Part shown: positions 1-8,562 of the stretch, one piece after another | Layout of the letters: each line of letters opens with the position of its first letter | How positions within the stretch are numbered: the stretch's first letter is position 1 | Source: Oscillospiraceae bacterium | Lineage (GTDB): Bacteria > Bacillota > Clostridia > Oscillospirales > Oscillospiraceae | Reading direction: 5' to 3' | Assembly: GCA_017622295.1 (NCBI GenBank) | Contig: JAGARK010000040.1 | Coordinates: 1-64,000 of the forward strand | DNA: 64,000 nt | Program-made: the position numbers and the translations under genes | The notes under the pieces: model-generated | Told to the model about the DNA's origin: nothing | The model's database searches: none | The model's input: the letters and a program-made list of their open reading frames with translations, nothing else

Positions 1-294
1 ACAGGCTGGCTGCATAACAACATATACAACTTTTCCTCAGAGCGCCGTCAGTGACGCTCTACTTGTCATACCATTTTTCGGTTGGGACTTTTCTGCATCA
101 TTCTAAAATTGGGGCTTGACTTTTAATAGTTAGTCTCCTTATGTTATATCTTTCGATAAGGATAACATATTTCCTGTAAATCCACAAGTTAAGAGAAAAT
201 GAAAATTTGACATTTGTACTTTCGCTTTCCATTTTTGATGGCTGCATATTCAAATGCTAGCTGCAGAAACTAATTCACAAGGAGTGATTGACTT
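1..294. other. Non-coding leader region of window
   Basis: No ORF with a convincing ribosome binding site is seen here. The stretch is AT-rich. It contains a short inverted repeat at 39-60 (AGAGCG/CGCTCT) and a second imperfect one at about 137-162 (CCTTAT/ATAAGG). TTGACA occurs at 208-213 but has no clear -10 at the right distance. It is probably the upstream region of the DUF3892 gene, possibly with remnants of an older gene to the left of the window. Confidence 0.4.
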
Positions 295-588
295 ATGGAT
301 GGACACAAACTTGTTAAGCAGACTTTGGATCAAATTCCCCAACCCAATTCTAATGCCAAGCAGATTACCGGTCTCGTGAAGGAAAGAGGACGAATCACAG
401 GATATCAGCTTTCTGATAACACCATCGTGAATAAACAGCAGGCAGTAAACATGGCAAAGCTTGGTCAGATCGCCGGTGTAGGTATAGCCCATCGTGGGGA
501 TACCGAATATCTGAAATCTATCCCCAACGGAAACGAAAACGACAACCTGGGAAACCTGCCATCTGTTTCACCCAATACGCAAGCATAA
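295..588 (+). CDS. DUF3892 domain protein
   Basis: A 97-residue protein with the short DUF3892 pattern: a beta-rich core near residues 25-75 containing ITGLVKERGRITGYQLSD, then a KLGQIAGVGIAHR stretch and a TEYLKSIP motif. The molecular function of this family is unknown; members are small, cytosolic and often sit alone or near mobile DNA. The ATG at 295 is preceded by AAGGAGTG at good spacing, which fixes the start. A strong rho-independent terminator follows, so it is probably a one-gene transcript. The C-terminal 20 residues (Asn/Pro/Ser rich) look disordered. Family assignment rests on recalled consensus. Confidence 0.75.
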   Translation: MDGHKLVKQTLDQIPQPNSNAKQITGLVKERGRITGYQLSDNTIVNKQQAVNMAKLGQIAGVGIAHRGDTEYLKSIPNGNENDNLGNLPSVSPNTQA

Positions 589-594
589 GAAAAT

Positions 595-637
595 GGCCGC
601 CAGTGTTCACGACGGACACTGACGGCCTTCTCTTTTT
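595..637 (+). terminator. Rho-independent terminator after DUF3892 gene
   Basis: GGCCG-CAGTGT pairs with ACACTG-CGGCC across a nine-base loop (595-627), with one unpaired base on each side, followed by TTCTCTTTTT. It lies 7 bases after the stop codon of the DUF3892 gene. Confidence 0.85.
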
Positions 638-835
638 GAAACAGCATATAAAAGATTACAAAAGTTGGATCCTGTCCCTTCCGTACACGCTCCAGAAGCC
701 GAGGCAGCTTCTCAGGGTTGCAGGTAAAGCAGGGTATATGCATATTGGCGATTCACTGTGCGGTCTACTTACCGCTGCTAAACGATCTTTTTGTGTCGTA
801 AATAATCAATTATTCTCAACTTTTCTGTCCATAAA

Positions 836-1051
836 TTGGGTCAACGATACCACGCAGCAGAGCAAAAGGCTCGCACGACCTATGACAACATCCTCAGACT
901 GTCCGACGATCCGGATGTGAATGATGTCATCCGTTTCCTGCGTGAGCGGGAGATCGTCCATTTTCAGAGATTTGGGGAAGCCTGTCAGCTGCTTCGTGAA
1001 AAGCTGAATCAGAAAAACGTATACTACATGAATCCAGCCATTGATATGTAA
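836..1051 (+). pseudogene. 3' remnant of CotJC/manganese-catalase-like gene
   Basis: The frame encodes about 70 residues resembling only the C-terminal end of the CotJC / manganese catalase family: ARTTYDNILRLSDDPDVNDV, then IRFLREREIVHFQRFGEA and a tail ending YMNPAIDM. The conserved REREIVHFQRFGE helix carries the Glu and His used as metal ligands in the family. The first possible initiator is a TTG at 836 with no SD, and an in-frame stop lies at 803-805, so about two thirds of the usual protein (near 190-200 residues) is absent. I read it as a decayed spore-coat catalase gene, not a functional short protein. No cotJA or cotJB is visible nearby. Confidence 0.7.
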
Positions 1052-1056
1052 GAAAC

Positions 1057-1085
1057 TATCCCCACCGAATTATTCTGTGGGGATA
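1057..1085. terminator. Bidirectional terminator hairpin
   Basis: TATCCCCA pairs with TGGGGATA across a 13-base loop, followed by ATTTCTATT on the plus strand. It lies between the convergent CotJC remnant and the DUF975 gene and could stop transcription from both sides. Confidence 0.7.
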
Positions 1086-1104
1086 ATTTCTATTGTCCGG
1101 TAAT

Positions 1105-1860
1105 TTATACGTCCTGAAAGTCTGCTTTGCGGGAGTATGCAGACCCGGAAATCTCACGGTAAAATGCGGCAGTTGCAGCCTGCTTATAGGGCGTCAGCCA
1201 AAGATTACCGATACCCAAAGTCAGGATGCACAGCAGATCCCAGCCGATGAAGCTGAATTCCAGGCAGAACAGCCGCAAGCGATTGCCGTACATCAACTCC
1301 TTGGAATGCGCAAGTGCATCATTGGGCGTCAATTCCGGATGCTCCGCCAGTATGTAGCCGGTCATGGCATAGCTGTAAGATGCGATGATTCCTGGAACGA
1401 TCAGCAGCAGGGACCAGAGAAAGATATATACGGTCCGCAGCAGCATAGAGACTGCCGCGGTTTTCCAGTGGGGAAAGTATCCAAACATGGTCCCAATCTC
1501 TGGCTGTCTCTGCCGGGAAACCAGATCCAGATTAAAGCGGGAATAACCAATTTCAATGATGCTGCCCAGTACGAAGAACACGGCTGCCATCACAATTGCC
1601 GCCAGGATGATATATACGGCGCCGCCAACGATCAGCGCGTTCAGCTCCGGCATCCAGCCCTCCGCTGTCGAAAACACCTGCTGGTTTGCATACTCCAAGG
1701 AAACATTGGTGCCACCGTCACCGATATGCAGATTTACCTCCGGTCCACCGGATGTACTGGCTCCCAAAAGTGATGCAAGGATACCCGCAATCACCGCAAC
1801 GCCCCATCTTCCCCGCAAGGCATCCCGGGCGAGGCTCCTGAAATCAGATGCGTATTTCAT
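1105..1860 (-). CDS. DUF975 family integral membrane protein
   Basis: A 251-residue membrane protein of the DUF975 family, which has no assigned function. The N-terminus (DFRSLARDALRGRWGVAV) is the characteristic cytosolic amphipathic start, followed by membrane segments near residues 18-35, 75-105, 133-165 and 200-225. The motif SYAMTGYILAEHPELTPNDALAHSKELM contains the family-typical region between the third and fourth segments. An extracytoplasmic loop of about 40 Gly/Asn-rich residues follows the first helix. It is the last gene of a five-gene leftward operon, 22 bases after the LURP-like gene, with a GGAAAGGAGAAAG ribosome site. Confidence 0.8.
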   Translation of the reverse strand: MKYASDFRSLARDALRGRWGVAVIAGILASLLGASTSGGPEVNLHIGDGGTNVSLEYANQQVFSTAEGWMPELNALIVGGAVYIILAAIVMAAVFFVLGSIIEIGYSRFNLDLVSRQRQPEIGTMFGYFPHWKTAAVSMLLRTVYIFLWSLLLIVPGIIASYSYAMTGYILAEHPELTPNDALAHSKELMYGNRLRLFCLEFSFIGWDLLCILTLGIGNLWLTPYKQAATAAFYREISGSAYSRKADFQDV

Positions 1861-1882
1861 ATCTTTCTCCTTTCCGATCGTC

Positions 1883-2374
1883 TCAATTGGCGGAGGATGC
1901 CGCCGCAGCCTGAGCTTCCATCACGCAGTCGATGGTCAGCACCACGGCAAGGGCCACCAGCTCATCCGCCGGGTCGGTGATGTCCAGCTCATAGCTGTCG
2001 CCCCAGGTCATCCATTCTTTACTGATGGTCACGATGGTACAGCCCGCTTTTGTGATCTCATAGTCATGGGCCATGAAGCGGCCGTCGATCTCCCAGCCAA
2101 GACCTTCAATGGAATACTTCGGAAAGAAGAAGGTGAATTCCTTCTTGATCTCAGCCACCTGAAGGCCATTGCAAAACACATAATATGTAGGCATCCAGCT
2201 CCAGACTTCCTGCTTGATAAAAGCCACTTCCCTGCCCATCATGTCATAGACATGGAGCTTCTTACCCCAGGAGAAAACCTCTCCTTCCACAATGTATTTA
2301 TCTGCGCCGGAAGCATCCTTAACGGTGAATTTATCACCCCAGGAAAAAACCTTTTCTTTTATGTAGAGCCTCAT
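1883..2374 (-). CDS. LURP-one-related (YxjI-like) protein
   Basis: A 163-residue protein of the Tubby-like LURP-one-related family. Repeated beta strands give pairs such as LYIKEKVFSWGDKFTVKDA, YIVEGEVFSWGKKLHVYD, VAFIKQEVWSWMPTYYV and VAEIKKEFTFFFPKYSI, the expected pattern of the 12-stranded barrel. In bacteria the family has no established biochemical role; a lipid or ligand scaffold role is often supposed. A longer frame opens upstream, but the ATG at 2374 has GAGGAG at proper spacing and matches the usual N-terminus MRLYIKEK, so I use it. The gene lies 10 bases after the 52-residue ORF. The tail is Ala-rich. Confidence 0.75.
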   Translation of the reverse strand: MRLYIKEKVFSWGDKFTVKDASGADKYIVEGEVFSWGKKLHVYDMMGREVAFIKQEVWSWMPTYYVFCNGLQVAEIKKEFTFFFPKYSIEGLGWEIDGRFMAHDYEITKAGCTIVTISKEWMTWGDSYELDITDPADELVALAVVLTIDCVMEAQAAAASSAN

Positions 2375-2384
2375 CTTATACTCC

Positions 2385-2543
2385 TCACTGGATTCCAAAT
2401 CCCTCGAATCCCTTCCTGATTGCAAATGCGAACATTTCCTCATGGGTGGAATATTCCAGCCGCTCAAAGCCGTCAGCCTCGTGGAAGGAAATCACCCGTG
2501 TTTCCCAGTTTATCCAAAGGGGATAACAATCCGTGTTCTCCAT
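2385..2543 (-). CDS. Small hypothetical protein, 52 residues
   Basis: Starts at ATG 2543 (MENTDCYPLWINWETRVISF) and ends FAIRKGFEGFGIQ. It contains a compact aromatic-rich fold with the phrase ISFHEADGFERLEYSTHEEM, which I recall as a recurring small clostridial protein of unknown function, but I cannot name a family. The start lies 2 bases beyond the stop of the preceding membrane protein gene, indicating translational coupling; the SD (AAGG) is weak and distant. A longer upstream frame would overlap the whole membrane gene and is unlikely. Confidence 0.6.
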   Translation of the reverse strand: MENTDCYPLWINWETRVISFHEADGFERLEYSTHEEMFAFAIRKGFEGFGIQ

Positions 2544-2545
2544 TG

Positions 2546-2770
2546 TTACAAACAAGCCTTCAAAATGGCAAATGCAATACCGATCACCGCCAGGGGGACC
2601 ATCAGTGCAATACCGCCGACAAACAGCAGACACACAACCAGTAACGGCAGGGCGATCACGATCAGAATGCTGGCAATGATTTTCGCAATGCCCCAGGTAA
2701 GCCTGAAGGCAAGCTTCGCTGCCTTCACCAGCAGCCAGAAGAATACAACCAACGTCAATAATTCAAACAT
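2546..2770 (-). CDS. Small two-helix membrane protein, 74 residues
   Basis: MFELLTLVVFFWLLVKAAKL begins a strongly hydrophobic protein with one membrane segment near residues 3-15 and a longer hydrophobic stretch from about 28 to 72 that could make two passes. There is no signal peptidase site and no recognisable catalytic motif. The ATG at 2770 is preceded by GAAAGGAAAAAGAG. It is the second gene of the small-protein operon, 12 bases after the 38-residue ORF and effectively abutting the 52-residue ORF. Function unknown. Confidence 0.65.
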   Translation of the reverse strand: MFELLTLVVFFWLLVKAAKLAFRLTWGIAKIIASILIVIALPLLVVCLLFVGGIALMVPLAVIGIAFAILKACL

Positions 2771-2782
2771 CTCTTTTTCCTT

Positions 2783-2899
2783 TCATTCAACAGCCTGTTT
2801 TTCACCGGATGTCTCGATTCCGAGCGCTTTAGCATAGTCGGGATGCTGACTGGCTTTCTCAAGAAGCCGAATCACTATAATTCTTTCCTTTACACTCAC
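2783..2899 (-). CDS. 38-residue ORF with strong SD, operon lead gene
   Basis: A GTG start at 2899 opens a 38-residue frame beginning MSVKERIIVIRLLEKASQHP, continuing DYAKALGIETSGEKQAVE and ending with TGA at 2783. AAAGGAGTGAGG lies 8 bases upstream of the GTG, an excellent ribosome site. The sequence predicts an amphipathic helix (residues 2-17) followed by a short polar segment. It is below normal annotation length cut-offs. It heads the five-gene leftward operon and a TATACT -10-like element lies about 30 bases upstream. No function can be assigned. Confidence 0.6.
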   Translation of the reverse strand: MSVKERIIVIRLLEKASQHPDYAKALGIETSGEKQAVE

Positions 2900-3007
2900 T
2901 GGCCTCACTCCTTTGTTTCTGTGTGGCTATAGTATATCGTGCAAAGGCGCCGAAATAAATGATTGAATCAGTAAAATAGGGAGTCGTATTTTTCCGGTTT
3001 TGGAGAA

Positions 3008-3529
3008 TTAATCCTGATTCCGTGCAACCTTCAGAGCGCGGTACTGCTCCGGATCAATGGCTCCGGTGGCCAGCATCCTCTCAAACCACAGCTGCAGGGT
3101 CTCCACTGCAATGGATATCTTCTCCAGCTCCTCCTGGATAAAAATGAAATCCTTCAGCTCGTCTCCGGAAATCCTGCCATCAACAGTGATTTCGATAAGC
3201 CGTTCCTTCTTTTTCTGCATGGAATTCAGGGATGCCAGCATTTCAAGAACGATCTGGGACAAATCCTTAAGCTTCACTTCTGGAACATACTGCTGCCCGA
3301 TGGGGCACTGATTGGCGCAGTAATAATTGCACAGGTTCGGCTGCTTATATTTTTCAGCCATGACCAGAACCTCATCCGGATATGGAAGGCTCCGCTCATT
3401 TTCGATCTTCTCGATGCGCTCCGGCGCAATGGTTTCCAGCAGGTCCGAGGCCGCCTCTCTGGTCAGCCCCAGATTCTCTCGGGTGATGTGATAGATGTTT
3501 TTATTCTCTTTCGTCGATCTTCTTGCCAT
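3008..3529 (-). CDS. XRE-like helix-turn-helix regulator with Cys motif
   Basis: A 173-residue regulator-like protein. Residues 12-50 read as a helix-turn-helix of the Cro/C1 type (ITRENLGLTREAASDLLETI then APERIEKIENERSLPYPDEV). Residues about 67-76 hold a Cys cluster, CNYYCANQCPIG, suggesting a metal or redox site. The C-terminal half (85-165) is mostly helical and probably mediates oligomerisation. I recall this architecture as common in Clostridia with unknown targets. It is co-directional with and 24 bases downstream of the lipoprotein gene, so both are probably on one transcript. ATG 3529 has AGAGGA upstream. Confidence 0.75.
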   Translation of the reverse strand: MARRSTKENKNIYHITRENLGLTREAASDLLETIAPERIEKIENERSLPYPDEVLVMAEKYKQPNLCNYYCANQCPIGQQYVPEVKLKDLSQIVLEMLASLNSMQKKKERLIEITVDGRISGDELKDFIFIQEELEKISIAVETLQLWFERMLATGAIDPEQYRALKVARNQD

Positions 3530-3553
3530 GATAATCGTCCTCTGCTTTTAAAT

Positions 3554-4591
3554 TTACTCTGTACCGCTGCCCTTCGGAACTGCCCAGGGCTGAAGCAGCT
3601 CCAGTACTTCCGGAGAATAGTCAAAGCCCATCCCGAAGGAGGTTCCGTACTCCGGAAGAGCGCCCTGGGGAAATGTTATTTCCAAATTATCCGGGAATAT
3701 AATAACATATTCAGGCTTGAAGGCCTCTTCCATTTCGGCCTGCAACGCCGGATCATCAAGCTTACACAGCTGCGCCAAATTTGCAATGATTTCGTCCCGT
3801 TCACAGGTAAAGAGTTCTTCTGCGGGAATGACATCCCCTGTTTCCTTGTCAAATACGGCACCAAGCCGCAATTCCGTGGCCAGATGCGGGCCGCCATCAG
3901 GCATGGTAACACAGGTCAAAAAGCAAATGATCTCATCGCTGGATGCCGTGGGCGCAATGTCCTGGCCCAGGATGTAAGTAGCAAAGCTGTCCGGTGCAAT
4001 GCTGTATGCCCGATATGCATCCTCCAGCGTCTGCAGCTCGTCATACAGAATTCCCTGGGCATCATAGTAATCTTTGATTTTTTGCTGTGCCTCTTTCGGC
4101 AGATCGTCCAGGGACTCAACGCTGCCAACATACACGTTATCAGGACCGACGGGATTCTGAACCATCAGCAGCTCCGTGCCGTCGGCCAGGCAGTACATGG
4201 TGTGATTTAATCCGGTCAGCACATCGATTTGGGTTCCATCTTCGAGTCCATGCGCATTTCTGGTCAGCAGCTGATCGATCTGAACCTCGGTTGCCGCCAT
4301 GCCGGAAGTGGATGTTCTTCCGGTTACGGATACCATGATTCCCTCAGTGGCTCCGGCTCTGAGGTCTGATTCCGTGACCGCATCAAGCCAGGAAAAAATA
4401 TGGGTATTCTCATCCGTAGTAACTGTGATTGCCTCTGCGCCATCCTGGGTAAGTACAAAGCTGAAAGTACCGGTTTGGTCATCGGTTTTCACGCCGGATA
4501 CCTCGCCATAGATCGTTCTGTCGCTGCAGCCTGTCAACGCGATGGCAAATGCCAGCATGACAAGCAGCAACACTACCCGCTTCCTGCCCAT
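3554..4591 (-). CDS. Secreted lipoprotein, RsiV/DUF3298-like tail
   Basis: A 345-residue predicted lipoprotein. The N-terminus MGRKRVVLLLVMLAFAIALTGC is a clear lipoprotein signal with lipobox ALTGC. The first part after the signal (about 25-110) is a small beta domain (TIYGEVSGVKTDD...), and the C-terminal part (about 160-345) loosely resembles DUF3298/RsiV-type extracellular domains (a DKETGDVIPAEELFT phrase, then a FPDNLEITFPQGALPEY tail). I chose ATG 4591 because GGGAGG lies 7 bases upstream and the signal peptide then starts normally; an upstream ATG adds 17 unlikely residues. A sigma-A promoter precedes it. Function unknown. Confidence 0.7.
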   Translation of the reverse strand: MGRKRVVLLLVMLAFAIALTGCSDRTIYGEVSGVKTDDQTGTFSFVLTQDGAEAITVTTDENTHIFSWLDAVTESDLRAGATEGIMVSVTGRTSTSGMAATEVQIDQLLTRNAHGLEDGTQIDVLTGLNHTMYCLADGTELLMVQNPVGPDNVYVGSVESLDDLPKEAQQKIKDYYDAQGILYDELQTLEDAYRAYSIAPDSFATYILGQDIAPTASSDEIICFLTCVTMPDGGPHLATELRLGAVFDKETGDVIPAEELFTCERDEIIANLAQLCKLDDPALQAEMEEAFKPEYVIIFPDNLEITFPQGALPEYGTSFGMGFDYSPEVLELLQPWAVPKGSGTE

Positions 4592-4632
4592 ATGTACACC
4601 TCCCAAAAATATCGAAATCGTTTTTTGTTTTA

Positions 4633-4661
4633 ATTTTATCATATTATCCCATATCTAACAA
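4633..4661 (-). promoter_or_regulatory. Sigma-A promoter of lipoprotein gene
   Basis: On the minus strand TTGTTA (4661-4656) and TAAAAT (4638-4633) are separated by exactly 17 bases, about 40 bases before the start codon. Confidence 0.65.
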
Positions 4662-4711
4662 TTGTCTCAGAATATTGTTTACAGACCGTCCATATTTTTG
4701 CCAGGGTTTAG

Positions 4712-4758
4712 GGAAAGATGAAGACCATCGACATTCTGTCGATGGTCTTCATCTTTCC
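4712..4758 (-). terminator. 21-bp perfect inverted repeat after argF
   Basis: Bases 4712-4732 and 4738-4758 are perfect reverse complements (21 bp, 5-base loop ATTCT). It lies just past the argF stop. There is no clean U-tract immediately after the stem on the argF strand, so it may act as a 3' stabiliser as well as, or instead of, an intrinsic terminator. Confidence 0.75.
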
Positions 4759-4760
4759 AA

Positions 4761-5747
4761 TTACAGGGTAGCAGCCATGACTGCCTTGATGGTGTGCATC
4801 CGGTTTTCTGCTTCGTCGAAGACGATGGAGGCTTCGCTTTCGAAGACCTCATCGGTGACTTCCATGCAATCGATGCCGAATTTGTCATAGATCTGCTTGC
4901 CGATGGTGGTATTCAGATCGTGGAAAGACGGCAGGCAGTGCATGAACTTGCACTGGGGACCTGCGTTTGCCATCATCTCGGAGGTGACCCGATAGGGAGT
5001 CAATTCCTTGATGCGGCTCTCCCAGACGTCGTCAGGCTCACCCATGGAGACCCACACGTCGGTATAGATGACGTGGGCACCCTTAACTGCGGATACGGGG
5101 TCTGAATTGAATTCCAGAACCGCACCGGTCTCGGCTGCAATAGCCTGGCACTGGGCGATCAGTTCGGCATTGGGGAAATACTTTTCGGGAGCACAGGCAA
5201 CGAAATGCATACCCATCTTGGCGCAGCCAACCATCAGAGAGTCACCCATATTGTACCGGGCGTCGCCGCAGTAGACCAGCTTCTTGCCCTTCAGATCGCC
5301 GAAGTATTCCTGGATGGTCAGGAAATCCGCCAGGATCTGGGTGGGATGGAATTCATTAGTCAGACCGTTCCAGACGGGAACACCGGCGAATTTCGCCAGA
5401 TCTTCCACGATGCCCTGACCGAAGCCGCGGTACTCAATGCCGTCGTACATTCTGCCCAGGACCCGGGCAGTATCGGCGATGGATTCCTTCTTGCCCATCT
5501 GAGAGCCGCTGGGTCCAAGATAGGTGGAGCCCATGCCTAGATCCGATGCTGCAACCTCAAAGGCACAGCGGGTACGGGTGCTGTCCTTCTCAAACAGGAG
5601 GGCGACATTCTTGCCCTCATGGAGTCTGTGGGGAATACCCGCCTTCTTTTTGGCCTTCAGGTCTGCAGACAGCTCCAGCAGGCCGGCGATTTCTTCAGGG
5701 GTAAAATCGAGAAGCTTCAGAAAGCTTTTGCCCTTCAGGTTGATCAT
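4761..5747 (-). CDS. argF: Ornithine carbamoyltransferase
   Basis: Transfers the carbamoyl group of carbamoyl phosphate to ornithine, giving citrulline and phosphate, in cytosolic arginine synthesis. The 328-residue length fits the family. The phosphate-binding motif STRTR is at residues 56-60, the second-substrate motif HPTQILADF is near 133-141, SMGEPDD near 234 (the SMG loop) and the catalytic HCLP near 270, all intact. It is the last gene of argG-argH-argF and starts 15 bases after argH. A biosynthetic rather than catabolic role is inferred from the operon partners and the ARG-box promoter. Confidence 0.96.
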   Translation of the reverse strand: MINLKGKSFLKLLDFTPEEIAGLLELSADLKAKKKAGIPHRLHEGKNVALLFEKDSTRTRCAFEVAASDLGMGSTYLGPSGSQMGKKESIADTARVLGRMYDGIEYRGFGQGIVEDLAKFAGVPVWNGLTNEFHPTQILADFLTIQEYFGDLKGKKLVYCGDARYNMGDSLMVGCAKMGMHFVACAPEKYFPNAELIAQCQAIAAETGAVLEFNSDPVSAVKGAHVIYTDVWVSMGEPDDVWESRIKELTPYRVTSEMMANAGPQCKFMHCLPSFHDLNTTIGKQIYDKFGIDCMEVTDEVFESEASIVFDEAENRMHTIKAVMAATL

Positions 5748-5761
5748 ATTGCATTGCTCCT

Positions 5762-7138
5762 TTATTCGTTAATTTGGCTGCGGACCCAGGCGATCTGGGC
5801 TTCCACAGAGGCCACGGAGGTTCCGCCCTCGCTGATGCGCTTTTCCACGCAGGTCAGCAGGTCAATTTCCTGATAGAGATCTTCTTCAAAGAGGTCGCTG
5901 TGGGCCTTGTAGGTTTCCAGGGGCAGATCTTCCAGAACGGTATCATTCTGGATGCACTGGGCTACCAGGCTGCCGGAGATCTTATAGGCACTGCGGAAGG
6001 GCATACCCTTCTTCACCAGGTAGTCAGCCAGGTCTGTGGCGTTGATAAAGCCCTTCTGGGCTGCTTTTTTCATATTGGAGATGTTGGCCTTCATGGTATC
6101 GATCATGGGTACGAAGACCTTCAGGCACATCTTGACGGTATCACAGGCATCGAAGACCGCTTCCTTGTCTTCCTGCATGTCCTTGTTATAGGCCAGGGGC
6201 AGCCCCTTCAAAGTTGTAAGCAGCGCCATCAGATCGCCGTAGACCCGGCCGGTCTTGCCGCGAACCAGCTCCGCCATATCGGGATTTTTCTTCTGGGGCA
6301 TGATGGACGAGCCGGTGGTGAAGGCGTCGGACAGCTCGATGAACTTGAATTCCCAGGAAGACCAGAGGATGATCTCCTCCGAGAACCGGGACAGATGCAT
6401 CATCAGCACGGAAAGATCACTCATCAGCTCCAGACAGAAATCCCGGTCGGAGACGCCGTCGAGAGAATTCATGCAGATGCCGTCGAAGCCCAGATTCTTC
6501 GCTTCGAACCAGCGGTCGGTATTGTAGGTGGTTCCTGCCAGGGCGCAACAGCCAATGGGCGACTGATTCATGCGCTTCTTGCAGTCCGCCAGACGGTCAA
6601 TATCCCGCAGCAGCATCATGGCATAAGCCATCAGCTGATGACCGAAGGTAATGGGCTGTGCCCGCTGGAGGTGGGTGTAGCCCGGCATAATGGCATCCTT
6701 GTACTGCTGCGCCTGATTGGTCACAGCCACGATCAGCATTTTGACAAGATCGATGATCTCATTGATCTCATCCCGGAGGTACATCCGGATATCCAGAGCC
6801 ACCTGATCGTTGCGGGATCTGGCGGTGTGAAGCTTCTTGCCCACATCGCCCAGGCGCTGGGTCAGCACCTGTTCGACGAACATGTGGATATCTTCACATT
6901 CCCAGTCGAATTCCAGCATACCGCTGTCCAGGTCATTGAGGATGCCCTCCAGTCCCGCGATCAGGGTATCGGCATCCTTTTGCGAAATGATCCCCTTCCC
7001 AGCCAGCATGGCGGCGTGAGCCATGGAACCGGTGATGTCCTGGCGGTACATCCGGCTGTCGAAGTGGATGGACGAATTGAAATCATCCGCGATCTTTTCA
7101 GTTTTACCGTCCGTGACACCGGCCCACATTTTTGCCAT
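5762..7138 (-). CDS. argH: Argininosuccinate lyase
   Basis: Cleaves argininosuccinate to arginine and fumarate, the last step of arginine synthesis. The 458-residue protein has all landmarks of the fumarase/aspartase superfamily: the early [13 protein letters not shown] segment, [12 protein letters not shown] near residue 105, [11 protein letters not shown] near 155 and the signature [12 protein letters not shown] near 276-287, whose Ser is the catalytic base. It lies between argG and argF in one transcriptional unit. The 125-base gap to argG holds a palindromic repeat (see separate entry). Confidence 0.96.
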   Translation of the reverse strand: MAKMWAGVTDGKTEKIADDFNSSIHFDSRMYRQDITGSMAHAAMLAGKGIISQKDADTLIAGLEGILNDLDSGMLEFDWECEDIHMFVEQVLTQRLGDVGKKLHTARSRNDQVALDIRMYLRDEINEIIDLVKMLIVAVTNQAQQYKDAIMPGYTHLQRAQPITFGHQLMAYAMMLLRDIDRLADCKKRMNQSPIGCCALAGTTYNTDRWFEAKNLGFDGICMNSLDGVSDRDFCLELMSDLSVLMMHLSRFSEEIILWSSWEFKFIELSDAFTTGSSIMPQKKNPDMAELVRGKTGRVYGDLMALLTTLKGLPLAYNKDMQEDKEAVFDACDTVKMCLKVFVPMIDTMKANISNMKKAAQKGFINATDLADYLVKKGMPFRSAYKISGSLVAQCIQNDTVLEDLPLETYKAHSDLFEEDLYQEIDLLTCVEKRISEGGTSVASVEAQIAWVRSQINE

Positions 7139-7171
7139 GGTGAATTACCTCAAATCTTTAATATCTCCGTA

Positions 7172-7252
7172 TCATTGCGAACCAGTGCGCACGCTGGCGT
7201 GGCAATCTCCTGAATCGACGGGATTGCCACGTCGATTCGCTCCTCGCAATGA
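7172..7252. repeat. REP-like palindromic repeat between argG and argH
   Basis: TCATTGCGA at 7172-7180 is mirrored by TCGCAATGA at 7244-7252, and inside GTGGCAATC faces GATTGCCAC, so the 81-base block folds into a long interrupted hairpin. It lies inside the arg operon. The termini (CATTGCGA.../...TCGCAATG) and the GATTGCCACGTCG core match a short palindromic element I recall as dispersed in many bacterial genomes. The copy number here cannot be seen from one window. Confidence 0.75.
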
Positions 7253-7263
7253 CAGTGGTGTTT

Positions 7264-8484
7264 TTACAGCTTGCCCTGCTCTCTCATGGCCTGAACCTTA
7301 ATGGGAAGACCCCACAGGTTGATGAAGCCGGCAGCCTGGCCCTGGTCGTAGTCGGACTCACCGAAGGTGACCAGATTCTCGGAGTACAGGGAGTAAGGAG
7401 AAGTCATACCGGCGGGGATGATATTACCCTTGTAAAGCTTCAGCTTCACGGAGCCGGTGACGAACTTGTTGGATTCGTTGGCAAAAGCGGTCAAAGCCTC
7501 CTGCAGAGGAGAGTACCACTTGCCGTTGTAGATCAGGTCGGCGTAATCCACAGCCAGCTTCTGCTTGACATGCAGGGTATCACGGTCAACAGTGATCATT
7601 TCCAGCTGCTGGTGGGCAAAATACAGGATGGTGCCGCCGGGAGTCTCGTAGACGCCCCGGTCCTTCATACCAACCAGACGGTTCTCCACGATGTCGATGA
7701 TGCCGATGCCGTTGGCGCCGCCGATGACATTCAGCTTTTCGATGATCTTGGATGCCTTCATCTTCTCGCCGTTCAGCGCAACGGGAGCGCCTGCCTCGAA
7801 GTCAATAGTCACATAGGTGGGCTCATCGGGAGCGGCGTAGGGAGAAACGCCCATTTCCAGGAAACCGGGCTTATCCAGATCGGGCTCGTTGGAGGGATCC
7901 TCCAGATCCAGACCCTCATGGCTCAGGTGCCAAAGGTTCTTATCCTTGGAATAGCTGGTCTCACGGGTGAACTTCAGAGGAATGCCGTGAGCCTCGGCGT
8001 AATCGATTTCCTCGTCACGGGACTTGATATCCCACTCACGCCAGGGGGCAATGATCTTCATATCGGGAGCAAAGCGCTTGATGGCCAGCTCAAAACGGAC
8101 TTGGTCGTTGCCCTTGCCGGTAGCGCCGTGGGCGATGGCGTCAGCGCCTTCAGCCAGTGCGATCTCGGCCAGCTTCTTGCCAATGACAGGGCGGGCAAAT
8201 GCGGTGCCCAGCAGGTAGGTTTCATACTTTGCATTCATCTTCAGGGAGGGGATGATGATCTCATCGACCATCTCGTCGATCAGGTCAGCCACGATCAGTT
8301 TGGATGCACCGGTAGCCAGAGCCTTCTCTTCCAGACCGTCCAGCTCGTCACACTGACCAACGTTGCCGGCCACGGCGATGATCTCCGGATTATTGTAGTT
8401 TTCCTTCAGCCAGGGAATAATGATGGAAGTATCCAGACCGCCGGAGTAGGCAAGGACGATTTTCTTGATGTTGTCTTTACTCAT
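7264..8484 (-). CDS. argG: Argininosuccinate synthase
   Basis: Joins citrulline and aspartate using ATP to form argininosuccinate. The N-terminal P-loop of the PP-ATPase type, AYSGGLDTS, is at residues 10-18; [18 protein letters not shown] near 115-132 is the citrulline/aspartate-binding stretch; [15 protein letters not shown] lies near 250. The ATG at 8484 is chosen over an upstream one at 8499 because GGAGGA sits 8 bases before it; this gives 406 residues. It is the promoter-proximal gene of the arg operon. Confidence 0.96.
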   Translation of the reverse strand: MSKDNIKKIVLAYSGGLDTSIIIPWLKENYNNPEIIAVAGNVGQCDELDGLEEKALATGASKLIVADLIDEMVDEIIIPSLKMNAKYETYLLGTAFARPVIGKKLAEIALAEGADAIAHGATGKGNDQVRFELAIKRFAPDMKIIAPWREWDIKSRDEEIDYAEAHGIPLKFTRETSYSKDKNLWHLSHEGLDLEDPSNEPDLDKPGFLEMGVSPYAAPDEPTYVTIDFEAGAPVALNGEKMKASKIIEKLNVIGGANGIGIIDIVENRLVGMKDRGVYETPGGTILYFAHQQLEMITVDRDTLHVKQKLAVDYADLIYNGKWYSPLQEALTAFANESNKFVTGSVKLKLYKGNIIPAGMTSPYSLYSENLVTFGESDYDQGQAAGFINLWGLPIKVQAMREQGKL

Positions 8485-8526
8485 GATGTGTTCCTCCAAT
8501 GAATGAGAAATAATTTATATGCACAG

Positions 8527-8555
8527 ATTATACATCTATATTCAGGTTTTGTCAA
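8527..8555 (-). promoter_or_regulatory. Consensus sigma-A promoter of argGHF
   Basis: Minus strand: TTGACA (8555-8550), a 17-base spacer, TATAAT (8532-8527). Both hexamers match consensus perfectly, so the promoter should be strong unless repressed. The spacer contains a degenerate ARG-box half (TGAATATAGATGTA, complement of 8532-8545). Confidence 0.92.
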
Positions 8556-8562
8556 TATCTGA

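Noticed and set aside
603..920. A 105-codon plus-strand frame
   Set aside because: It begins inside the DUF3892 terminator and ends inside the CotJC remnant in another frame.
5774..7213. A 479-codon plus-strand frame opposite argH
   Set aside because: It is the antisense shadow of a clear argH; no SD, and composition mirrors the real gene.
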